DNA from: Burhinus oedicnemus
Taxonomy: Eukaryota; Chordata; Aves; Charadriiformes; Burhinidae
Length of the DNA stretch: 64,000 nucleotides
NCBI GenBank assembly: GCA_008921705.1
Contig: VFFE01007878.1
Location: 1,803,893-1,867,892, forward strand
Reading direction: 5' to 3'
Part shown: positions 38,846 to 50,300 of the stretch, piece after piece
How positions within the stretch are numbered: position 1 is the stretch's first letter
Layout: every line of letters begins with the position of its first letter
The notes under the pieces: generated by a model
Told to the model about the DNA's origin: nothing
Seen by the model: the letters and a program-made list of their open reading frames with translations, nothing else
Database searches by the model: none
Made by a program: the position numbers and the translations under genes

Positions 38846-40857
38846 TGTTCATAAAGTTTATATACGTTGCATGTATGTTAATGACTTGCACTGCCAATTC
38901 TGGAATGATTTTTTTTGTGCCATCAGAAGGCATCTAAAATGTAATGGAGATACCTTGACCATTTTGTTCCAACAGAGAGGAGCCATCTTCAGTAAGACCA
39001 GAATAGTAGCGATTGTATCTTTGATGCTGGTCTTTTTCCAAGCACTGGACCTTTTTAACGAGTTACCCCATATGTGGGAATAGCACTGAACTTGAAATCA
39101 CTGATGGGCTTTGGCTAGAGCAACTGAAAATAAAACTGGCTTTTGAACTCTTGGAAAGCTTTGGACCATTTGGATGCCGGTACCGAGATGCTAGCCCTGA
39201 TTCTTGATAATGCTCTGGGATCTGTAATATAGTTGCTGTATTTATCATTTTGGTGTAGCGTTGGACTCGACCACTGATCTTACTAGCATCTGTTTGAACC
39301 TTGGTGTTCTGCATATGATAAAAGAGGGGGTGAAAGAGTTTAGGGTCAAACCTCGCATCTGCTGGTTTTCTCCATCTGCAGAGCTCCAGCTTCTCAGCAC
39401 CATTTGGGAGGAGGACTTGCAGACTACAGGATAACAGTGCTGCTGGCCTCTTGCTATGTCTTCTTTGCCAAAAAGGAAAAAAAAAAAAGAAATTCTTGCA
39501 AAATACACATAGCGGTGAGAAAGAGATTCCAAATGCTGGGGAGCGTGTTGCTCTAGCTGCCCCCTTGCCTATTGAAAGGTAAAGCTCAGCAGAGTCAGAA
39601 ATGAAATCTGACTCTGAGTTGTTTTAACCATGAACCGTTTCTTTCTATGGAGCTGTGAAACAGACTGGAACTCAGGCAGTAAAAAAGCGCCTGTGTTGCC
39701 ACCCACCAGATGTCTAGAAGGTGGTCTACTACACTCACCTTCACTCAATTAATAAGTGTATACTTATAAAACTCAGATAGTGATGTCTGACTTCTGCATA
39801 CAAGCAACCAACACTTCAGCGCAGCTTCTTCTTATGGATTTTATAACCAAGTCCTAATTACTGATTGATCCACTTCAAATATCTACATTGAATCAAGTAC
39901 AAATCAGAATATTTAACTGGCAGAATACCCACATGTAAAAAGGAAGGAATAATCAGTGGTGCAAACAGAAACATAGGCAATGCATATGACTTTGGTGACT
40001 AATACGTTGCCATTATTTTAAACTCAAAAGACCAAACGTACTATTTTCCCCATTTGTAGTATGAGAGCAAATCAAGATTCTATGCACTTCAATTTTCATC
40101 TGTTTCATATGAAACAACTATTCCTTTATGTTTAGTGTTCAGTCCACTTGCATTTCTCACATAATGGTAAAAGTAAGGCTAAGCTATTCAGTAACTGAAT
40201 GTCACTTCTGGAGCCTGAACCTTCGGTCTCGTCTCAAAGACAATGAAGTGTTTGAGAAGTGATGGATCAATCCCTTAACTGTTCAAATAAAAACTAAATT
40301 TTTTTGATTGCACTTTTGAAAAAAAAGTCTCAAACCAGATTTTGTGCTATCTAAAAGCTGCCAAACCAGTATCTTCTAAACATAATTAAAGAAAATCATG
40401 ATTTGCATCTTACTGGGGCGTTTGCATCTGGACACTCCCTGGGAATGAATTTCCATGTCCAGAATATAAGCCCCTAAAAATATGGGTGCATAATGGAGGG
40501 ATTGATACACCTTTAATGATGACAGTGCCAAGGTAATAAAACCTAACACCATAATGTTACCACTTTATACCAAAAATATACAGAAATAAACAAATAGAAC
40601 ATGTTGAGAAATTATACAGAAACTCTGTTAAAGATTTTAAAGGGTAATAAAAATGCCTTTGGCCCATTAAATGTACTCTACTGACTATATGAACCAGTGC
40701 CAGAAAGTATCAAAGCTTTTACAAAGGAGAAAAAATAAAAGAAAAAGGTCCAAGAAATTGGTAGTGTATGTCCTCGCTGAGTAATTAAATGAATGTGCTG
40801 GGCATAACCCAGGAAAAAGTATATAGGCCATTTCATCTTACAGAAACCCATGCAGAC

Positions 40858-40895
40858 ACATATATACATGTACATATTATGTATATATATTTATA
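40858..40895. repeat. TA/CATA-rich simple sequence
   Basis: Degenerate ACATATATACATGTACATAT-type sequence, an impure TA microsatellite. Confidence 0.7.
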
Positions 40896-43315
40896 CTCAC
40901 AGGCACACTTGACATGGGAGTTAGAACCCATGCGATAATTTGGCATGGATATGATACAATCAATTAGCATTCTGCCTGTATCCATTCAATAATGTAATTC
41001 TTTCAACTTTCTCTAAAATTTAAAACTTCAGAGTACATTCTAATGTTACTTTAAGAAACCTGAATCACCTGTAAAAAATCCATTTTCTTTTCTCTGTTAT
41101 TTTCACCTCCAGCACTTGAGCAAGTTTCTGTTCACAGGCAGATGCAAAGGAGTCTCTCACAGTCCGAAAGGAATTTCTTCTGAGCACTGGAAATTCCTGG
41201 GACATGGTTTTTTTTCCAGTTCTGCAAATGACAGAGATCAAATTTAGAAACAAGTATTTCTTATTTTATCTCAGAATTGATTTATAGCTAAAAAAGAGAC
41301 ATGTGTTTCTCCACCTCTTGTGCAGTGAATTCGTAAGGCGAAATCCTAATCCCAGAATCAACCATTAAAATGACACCTGTTGCAAATTCCTTCTCAAAAG
41401 TAAACTTTAAATCTAGTGCTACCATCAATTCCAGGTGCTGTTCTGTACCTAACCTAGGTCTACCTCTTTCTAAATCCTAATACTTTTGTTTTTAATATTA
41501 TACACAAGTCTAGTTGCAGTAATGCACACTTCAAACCTTTTGAATGTATTTGCTCTCCTATCTCTTTATGTGGCCAGAAGAGGCAGGACAGGCCCTGAAC
41601 ATGAAATAATTATAGGAAAACAGTGAGAATCCAAGTTATTACTTCCTTTAAGCTTTCTAGTCCATCTTCTCTGCTTCACACCTTCATTGTAAAGATTGTT
41701 AATCTTTTAGCAAAATTTCACGTGCTCTACTAAATGCCAACAACAGCCCACAATACGCCAACCACTCTGCCACATTTGAATTGCAGTCCGTTAGGTTTAA
41801 CCTCTTGGAGGATGACAAGGGGCTCTTCTGTCATGTTATTCTCAAATCAGCTGGCTTGTTAAGGACCCAAAAGACACAAAGCATCTCCTGGAGTCACTCT
41901 GATTTTACCTTAGTTTGGATCCTTTTAGTATCAGTATTATAAAATAAATCAATATCATGAAATAAGAGGATTTGCGTAGCTTTGTGCAGGTGAAGGGGAA
42001 ATTGATGACTTCCTTGGAAAAATCCAAAGGCAAAAGACATGCAGATGAAGATTTTCATTTTGCTATTTGAGACAACCACAAAAGGTTGGGAAGTCAGTAG
42101 ACCGGGATTACTCCAGTGACTGTATACACTCCTCTCTTTGTACAAGAGAGTAATTTAATCTATTTACAGTGACTTCTACCATGACCTCTGGAAGGCATCA
42201 CAATAAACTCAGAATGGATGTATGAAAAACATGTTTGAAAAATTCACAGCTAACCAGACAACAAAAAGTTTGGCTTCCTGTTTGAACCAGATGGAAGAGA
42301 TTTCACACAAAGCCCATGTAGTTTCATTCTCTTGTGTTCAAACCCAAAACAGCCGAGGTCTAAGTGACTTTGAATCTCTAAATACTCAGCTGACTTTTCT
42401 CTTTACTTAATTTCACTTTTCTCTTGCTTTTGAATTTACTCATCATTCAGCTGCTAAACTAATCTGTGGCTTGTTACCTTTGTGGAGTTTTCCATTAACA
42501 TTACTATGTAGGGCTGCAGTCAGGTTAAAACAAGATGTATGCACACATGGAGGCAAGAATATAGAACCTCTTCCCTATGCTTATTCTAACAGCTTTGACC
42601 AATCAAAATAATATTTGACTGAAGAGTTTGAAATATTATGAATGGCACAAGCATAAGATTTCAGATTCAGTTTCTTATACATCCATTTTTCTTCAGATAT
42701 ATTATTGGAAACATGTATAAGTAATAATAACACAAGGTAAGTGACAGAAAAAATCCTATAATAAGGATTAACAGCACAGATATTGTCTTATCAGCCAAAC
42801 CAAGAGTAAGAATAAATAAAGACATGAGTAAGAATTTCATAGGGAACACTTGGCAGCTGGCATAAATCATAGGTGGGATGAATGAGGTGGTCCTGGAATT
42901 ATTCCAGATCGGCTCTTCTGCTTTAGCAATAACTGCAGAGCCCATAATGTTGATCCTGCATAGACTACTATCAACAATATGCGTAGCTCAACCTACTAAG
43001 CTAATATAGTTCACACTATCCTGTTACTTCATTTGCCAAGCTACTCAGTCATTAACTGCTCTTGTGTTTCGTCATTTATTTAACTTCCACATTTTGTAAT
43101 ATTTTCATTCACACCTAAAATCATAGAAGGCTATTAATGAAATAGAAGGTGGTTTGATATGATATTTTCAGCAACATTTCCTGGAAAGTGTGTAAAATTA
43201 TATATGAATCCAGTTAAGTCCTTGCTTTCCATCAAGAAAAGCATTTCTCGCACACAAACGCACAAAATTTTGCCTAAAAGTGTGAAGTGAAAATCCTCCT
43301 TCTTTGTCTGTTTGA

Positions 43316-43479
43316 TAGGATCACAGGATAATTCAGTTTGGAAGGGACCTGGGGATCTAGCCCAACCTCCTGCTCCAAGTGGGGTCACACCAAGTTGCTC
43401 AGGGCTTTATTCAGCTTGGTCTCAAAACCCTTCAAGAATGGAGACTACACAACCTCTCTGGGCAACCCAATATCCCAAT
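43316..43479 (-). mobile_element. CR1 LINE 3' fragment, about 160 bp (copy 4)
   Basis: On the plus strand it begins with a degenerate octamer tail (GATCACAGGATAATTCAG), continues with TTTGGAAGGGACCTGG, 'CCCAACCTCCTGCTCCAAG' and the 'GGTCTCAAAACC' segment, and fades after 'CCTCTCTGGGCAACCC'. This is the reverse complement of a CR1 3' UTR plus the last ORF2 codons of a different subfamily from copies 1 and 2. Confidence 0.9.
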
Positions 43480-46477
43480 AAGATAGAAATTCTTTAAATA
43501 CAATGCAATAAATCTCATGGGAAAACCCACAAGTTGCATTCTTTTTAAGATGTACATCTTCTTACCACATTTCCTCAAAAGCCGGAGAATTAAAAAGAAC
43601 TGAAAAACATTCCCATCTCAGGTCTTCTATTTCCATTTTTCACCCACTTAATTTTTCATTAGTTGAACTCTATAAAAATTATCAATGTGAGGCTTTTCTT
43701 ATTTATGATCCAAAATATGCCTGTTTGAAAATGAGTAGGTTTTTTTTCAAATCCAAGATTTTTCTCTCATCAGTTGGATGTGAACTTACCTGAAACCCCT
43801 GGGACTGCATACACTGGTTCCAGATGTACCTCTATTTGTCCACAGCGTGTGTAATAGCAATACTAATGCACCAGCCTGGTGTCTGTGCCGAGACTGCTGC
43901 CCTTCCTGTGGCCAACTGTAAATAAGTACAAATGCTCGGCTGAAGTTTTCAGTATTCTCACAAGCAAAGATCAGCTAGACCACTTGGTCAACCACAATTG
44001 TTCTGATGTTACCAAAAAGACCACATACTAATTTCAACTCTTTCTGCTGTAGCAGACTTAGTCATCTATAGCAGTTTTATACAGCACTTCTATTTTTTCT
44101 GTGTGCCTGTGATAGTTCTTTCAGTTTCTCCCCAATGATGGTAGAAAAGGACCTGATTAGGGCCACGAAACTTCTGCTGGGTTGCAGAGGAGTTTGTAGG
44201 AAAGGTCCTGCTAGTTGGCTATTTTTATTTTCTGGCATCATTAGATGTCTGGAAAAAAGCCTTGAAAAATTGAGTCCAGGCACATTGACTTCAGAAATTG
44301 TTATATATTAACCAGAAATTTCCTCTTTCCCCACCTACTTTTAAAATTTTTAACAGTGGAATATATTGAAACATGCAGAGAACTGTAAAACAGCCAAGTG
44401 GACTTACATAAAACTCACTGAAATGATCCACTTCTGCAGTGGAATAAATCAGAGGAAATATCAGCTAGGAAAGAGGATATCCAAAGAAAGTGACTGCAAA
44501 CGGCTAGTTAAAATTGAAGTGTGATATCCCTTTCAATTCCCATTTCTCTATTCTCGAATAGCCAATGACATTTTCTAAATAAAGAACTTTTTCTCTGTTA
44601 ATTGGTTTGCTTTCAGAAAAACTGCCGTCAAATCCATTTTACTTTCCATTCTCTCTAAAGAAAAAAAAAAAGTCATCCTTTCCCCTGCACCAGCGGGGGA
44701 TGTTTGCAGGCTGATCACTTCAAGGGCACGTTTGTCCTTTTGTGTTGCGTGCAAATGCAGTCACTTCAAGTTGGCTAACGAGCATCTCCTGGGAGATGTG
44801 ACAAGCCTTGAAACGCATATGACAAACCTCATTCTTCTGCCAGACCACTGCCCCCTGCATTTTATAACCCGGCATCTTTTGTCCGTGGGGAGGAAGGAAG
44901 CGGAGTGCTTCAAAGATGAGGGCAAGGTTGGAAACTGCGATCAGAGCCCGAACGCGCTGGCATCTGTTACAAGTACAGGGAGTTGAAATGATATTTCTGA
45001 GAACTCCCATTACTGTTTATAACTACGTATTCCAAGAAAACTCCCGATATAGTAGCCATCGTGAACAAAGACTGCAGGCTATAAGCAACAGATGAGCTAA
45101 CCTTTCTGCCTTTTGGGGCATATTTTCTTTGACCCGGAGCTGCAGGCAGGGATGGCCGTCCTGGTGCAAGGTGCGGGAGGCACCGGTGGGTGCAAGGGCT
45201 GGAGGGCTAGCTCCTGCCCTGCCTCAGCAGCCTGGGACACAGTCAAGAGAACGGGACTGAAATGCTCATCGATGAAATGGCAATCGTAACTGGGCTTCTC
45301 CCATCCGCCCTGCTTCCATAGTTCGTAACGCTCGGTGAGGGTGGGAACATGCTGGCAATACAACACATGAGGTTTTGGCTTCAGCCTCCGCTGCCCAGGC
45401 AGGCTGTGGTACAGAGTGGACGTGCTCCTTTTTGGCTCCTGTTCTGCTGAGGACAGGCAGACAGGGAGCCCTGGGAGCCACCATGCACCTCTCAACCACC
45501 TCTCTCGTTGCAGGTTCTCAATTTTAGTGTTTCAGAAAAAACCCCAAACCAGTCCTAGCCCTGCTGACAATCCCAGCAAGCAAGCAGTCCAGTGATCACT
45601 TTAACTGCTTCCCATGAAATAATCTCAGAGCTTGAGTTTTGGCTTCACTGGCATTTGACTAATTGTATCAAAGTCCTTACCTATGCTTTCGTTCCTATTT
45701 TTATTTCTCCCCATGATATTAGCTTCAGATTTCACTGTTTTGTTTATTTTTTAATTAAAGACTTAGACATTTTGAAGCCATTTTATATTTCCTATCCTGG
45801 CAATATTCAAAGAAGGACTACACAGATGGACAAATAATCATATCAAGATCTGAGGTAACGCTTCCCTTCATCTCGGTCCACTTGGGTAAACTCACACCAC
45901 ATGCCAGCGTGAACTATTCTTGTAACAAGGGCTGTAAATCCCTGCTGAAACTTATTTAGGAAGGGTAATTTTGGCTATGTGTGAGTGCCATACATTAAAT
46001 ATATTACAGGTGAAATCTGCTGGGAAGGGCTCTGACATTTATAAGTTACGCAGATGGTATATATTACAGAGGCTCCAAATTCTGAGAGAATGTAATAGAA
46101 TATAATTTTATATAGCAATTTTACCTGCAGTTTCATCAAAAACAAACAATCACCAAATTCCTTTCAATTCTGTGGCTCTAGTGTGTTGGGGTTTTTTTGA
46201 AGCCTCTAGCCTTTACAGTTGAATAATTTGACTTCAGTTCTTCCTAGGTATTCCCTGTGGAAACGCACTGTAACGCTATCTCATTGCTGAAGAGGAGTTG
46301 GGAAGGCTTGGACAGCATCTGTCACGCTAGCTGTGTGATGATGCGAACATTTACTGTCTCCTCTCCCTTTTACAGGGCACCGCGTGCGTCTTCATTGTGC
46401 TTTTCCCAGGGAGAAGGGAGCTGGGAGCCCCGTGAAACAGCAAAGGCAGCCTGAACCACCCCTGAAATGCAAGCATG

Positions 46478-47170
46478 CTATAAATGTGACGGGGCTGATC
46501 CTACCTTGAGTGGACATGAATTAGGAACCACAGCTACAGAACCTAGTTTCTTTGCAGATATCCATGTCCTTCTTTGCCGTATTGCAAAGATTTTATGCCA
46601 GAGTTGGCAATTTGTCCCAGCAAGCTCTAGGATATCTGTTTTGTTAGAGTTATTTGCCACTGGATTAAATCCCCCTGTAAACTTTTTATTTCTTATTGTG
46701 CTCTGGTGTATTGAGGGCACCCGAGACTCACTTGTAAAACTGTAGGCAATGGGTTTCTTGCACACAGCGTAATTCTCACACAGGATTTTAAAAGTTAAAG
46801 CCAGCTCTCCCACATGAAGGTGGTCTATCAGCTGTAAGTCCCGACAGGTAAAGGGCTGCTTGGCGCTGTCTGCATACAACCTGTTTTGACATTTTGTTGG
46901 ACTCATTTCTATGGCCCTGCTTTTGGCTCCTCCATGGCACTGCAGAAGGGAAACTGCTCCTGCCATGGGCAGACTGACGAACAAAGCCAAGGACGCAACG
47001 CGTGGAAACCCTCTCCAACACGAGCAGGGAAACTGACAAAACACAAGGTACTTTAAAATATCCCCTAGAAAAATGGCAGCTGCCTTCTCATAAGAAGGTG
47101 CAGTGGTTACCAATTGCAGCCGTCTGGGCCAAGCCCAGCAATTGCTGTTGAGCCCTGCGGAACCCCGCAC
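46478..47170 (-). CDS. Unassigned 230-codon ORF, longest non-repeat frame outside the CpG island
   Basis: I do not recognise this protein. A single ATG-to-stop frame of 230 codons lies on the same strand as PDLIM5. The predicted product has about 11 Cys, two hydrophobic stretches in the first third (around AAAIFLGDILKYLVF and VASLALFVSLPMAGAVSLL) and a basic C-terminal third. It has no LINE, retroviral or LIM signature that I can see. Local GC is above background, which lowers stop frequency, but a 690-base frame is still unusual for intergenic avian DNA. Upstream, the 78-codon minus-strand frame at 47343-47107 overlaps its start in another phase. It may be an lncRNA exon, a decayed gene, or chance. 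Confidence 0.2.
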   Translation of the reverse strand: MRGSAGLNSNCWAWPRRLQLVTTAPSYEKAAAIFLGDILKYLVFCQFPCSCWRGFPRVASLALFVSLPMAGAVSLLQCHGGAKSRAIEMSPTKCQNRLYADSAKQPFTCRDLQLIDHLHVGELALTFKILCENYAVCKKPIAYSFTSESRVPSIHQSTIRNKKFTGGFNPVANNSNKTDILELAGTNCQLWHKIFAIRQRRTWISAKKLGSVAVVPNSCPLKVGSAPSHL

Positions 47171-48981
47171 TGCCGTAGCATGGTTCCCCTCTTGGCTGCC
47201 GTGCCTGCACCAGACTCCAACCTGACCAGCTTCAGATGGCCTCTTTTCTCTTCACAGCATCTATAAATATCTATTTCCTCCTCTGGTTCCAGCATAAATC
47301 TTCTCCCTGAGCTTGTATCTGCCCAGTTCCGGATCAGTGTCATGCTTCAGGTTTGATGTCTTTGCCCTCCATGCAACAAGAACTGAGAGGTCAATGCTGT
47401 TGACTTGAGGATAGCTTTGTTACACCACAGGGTGCATGGCATATAGATATGGACCTGGGAAGCATCAGGATAGCACAGTCCCAATGGCTGCAGCTGGTTT
47501 TAGCTATGCAAAGATATAACGTGACAAATACTAAAGATGTCACTGGTCCAGAATTAAAAATTGCCACTGCTGGCTTTTAGGCAGCTATAACTTTCAGAAG
47601 AAGACTCATACTGGAACTGGACTCACATAAGTAATTGCACTGATTCAAGATCACTTAAACTTGCTACCTTCCACAAATTTGGCAATGTAGACTAATAATG
47701 TTGTGATTCATTTTGATAAAAAAAACCCCTCTACATAAAGTGACAAATGTGAGGAGCTTAGAAAGTGTGCGTATTGCCTGGGTCTGCAAGGAAGAGAAGT
47801 AGCCTGCTCAATTTCAAAACAATAATAATTTTTTTTAAAGGCTAGGAATATAAACATTGATAAATTTGCCTTACAAATATTATTTTAAAGATGTCTGTGA
47901 CAGACTGCTTGAAGTCAAAGCCTACTAAAGCACTTATCTTCAAGGGGACTTCTTCCATGCTTAAGAGGAAGCACGTGCTTCAGGGCTTTGCTGGGTTCCA
48001 GGCACTGAGTATTGCATTCACAACAAGCGGGCTACCTGCAGTCTCCGCCTTATTCCAGTGGGCATTTCCCTGGGTCCAGATTCCCAGGTCAAAAGGCTGT
48101 ACAGATTGCTGTAACAGAGATCATCCGCCCAGAGCCAATGACGAAGAATGAGAGAAGGGCTGCAGGTTGCTTTTTATGTTCGACATCTTTGTGAGCCAGA
48201 GCGTAAGGTTTTTCTATTCTTTGCATACATCTGCATAGTATTATCCATATGACAACCATAACAAAAGAAAGATAATTGAAACCAGACTGATTGGAATTAA
48301 TACAAAATAAACAGTTTGCTTAATATCTCTGGCTAATTTATCTTATGAGAAAAGTGAAGCAAATGCTTCCGTCTAAGCTGTGGGGGGAAAAATTAGAAAA
48401 TAAAGCAAAATATTTAGCTTACCTCACCTGAAAGCAATCTCCTCTTTGATCCTGTTTTACTTGAACTGCCAGCACCAGTTCTTCTCCAGGATCATCAGTT
48501 CCTTCTCCATCTCTATTTGCTCTTTTCCATGGATCTCCTCTGGCCAACTGTTAAGAGTCCAGTAACATACCAGGATGATTTTTATTAAATTAACCAGAAA
48601 AGTATGTAAGTCCTTACATAGAATTTCCATTTGCAAGAAAGGCTGTGCAACTAGCTTCCGCTTCAGCTGTACAAGTTTTGCTCCAGCTTTTTGTGTCCAT
48701 GCCTAATGTATCAAGTCTTTAACTTAAACATGAATATTTGAATTGAACTTGCCCAAAATGTCTGGTAGAACTTAAAGCAACTTCATTTCTGCTCATTAGA
48801 GGCGCTTGACATACCCTTTAATTAATCTCTTCCTACCTAGAGCAAACTGACACTTGAAGTCCTTTTCCTCGTGTGCCGTTTGCTGCATAGCATGATCTGT
48901 TCCTGGGGGGGGTGGTGGGGGAATTAAACGTATGCTCAGTGTATCTTTCACTGTAGAGGCCTTTGTTTCCATAACTGCACG

Positions 48982-49000
48982 CACACACACACACACACAC
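48982..49000. repeat. (CA)n microsatellite
   Basis: A pure CA run flanked by GCACG on the left and GCGCC on the right; a typical polymorphic dinucleotide repeat. Confidence 0.92.
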
Positions 49001-49904
49001 GCGCCATCTAGATATTGCACTAGTCAGGTCGTATCATTGACTGCTGTGCCTGGCCTTTGTCTGCTAATAAATCTTCCCTTGGATTTATTTTTACTCTCCA
49101 AACCTCTGAACAGTTTGAGCTTTGAATGAGACCAGAGCATTGATATAAACACCACACCAGCATGTGCCTTCGCTCTACAGATTATATTCCATTAAAAAAA
49201 CATCCATAAGGTTGAAAAGTCAAGGACTCCAAAGTTAGGGAGCAGATAGTGCCAATTCAGTCCTCTTCAGATAGAACCTTTGATTACCTGACTGCATGCT
49301 CTGTTTCCATAGGAATCCACTCTTGTTCAGTACAGCTCAACACAACAAAATGAGAGCACCTCCAAAGGAAGGATACCTGCTCCCCCCATGGCACTTTTTG
49401 GCTGAGATGCAGATCCTAATTTTCAGTGATACTGGGACTCAGATGAACAACCCTCCAGCAAGCTGGTGAATCAAAAGCAAAATTTATTTCCATTGATTTT
49501 TTAAAGCTATTATTTCTCAAACTATGTATAATAAGAAAGAGAAAACAGCTTTTACCATGGGGCATGTTGGGCTCATCTAACACAATCACACTCCCACGTT
49601 CATTTGTGAAGAACAGAGAACACACTGATGGCTAAACACTTGGCTTTGGGGTTTTTTTTCCATTTCCTCTGTGCTTAAATACACTTCTCTGGGCTAAGCT
49701 ATGTCTTTCACCCCCGAACACTGAAAACGCTTTGTACATTGAAGCATGCTGCAGGTTCATCCTGTGTGTTCTTCAGGGCACCATTCCTTCCCTGCCTCAT
49801 GACAGCCAGCTGGGGCTGGGCAGGCCCCAAGAGAAGGAAACCAGGAGGAGGAGGGAAAAGCAGGAGCTCCTGGAGGCTTCCTCCATCCATGGTCCAGGGC
49901 AGAA

Positions 49905-50300
49905 GCCTGGCCGAGGCAGGGGATGACCAGGCCTGCGAGAGACGAGGCGTTTCACTCCTCCGGCATTCTCATCGACTAGTCACTGCTTGGTCAAATCGTA
50001 GCTGGCAGCCGGTGGCCCGCAGCCATCTCAAACGGCAGCTGGGGCAGGTAACCAGCAGCACCACTGCCGGTCGCCGCACAAGCCGGCTCCTGGCAGACGG
50101 ACCACAGTTGTTCTGGCTCCCCCATCCCTGCCCGCCCAGCTGCAAATACTGCTGGAGCTGGTAGCAGGTGGGAGGGGAAGGGCTGGGGAGCTCTTCCAGA
50201 TGGACAGGAACTCCAAACAAGGCAGCGCTGACAAAAATGACAAAGCGGGGCGTCAGACTGCGGATTAGCCCTGCGGATCCGCATGCAGTTATTCATCGCT
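49905..50300. promoter_or_regulatory. Small CpG-rich cluster, possible enhancer or minor promoter
   Basis: I count about 23 CpG dinucleotides in roughly 400 bp, clearly above the surrounding CpG-poor sequence, with higher GC. It lies between PDLIM5 and the 16-kb island. No exon is recognised in it, although the frame starting at 50308 (MEEDMKSMHW...) follows directly. It may be an orphan CpG island or an alternative distal promoter. Confidence 0.35.

Larger units (their letters stand above)
28301..43315. other. Intergenic sequence, central part
   Basis: About 15 kb without a recognisable exon or transposon. It contains simple repeats at 34669-34684, 38808-38845 and 40858-40895, a poly(A) run at 37263-37276, a 26-bp tandem duplication at 37604-37655 and a short acidic ORF at 34176-34328. 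G-rich sequence of mixed composition occurs around 28550-28830 immediately left of CR1 copy 3's end. Confidence 0.5.

Noticed and set aside
45097..45495. 132-codon minus-strand ORF in a GC-richer patch
   Set aside because: No family resemblance, Pro-rich composition from local base content, and a second overlapping frame. Compatible with chance.
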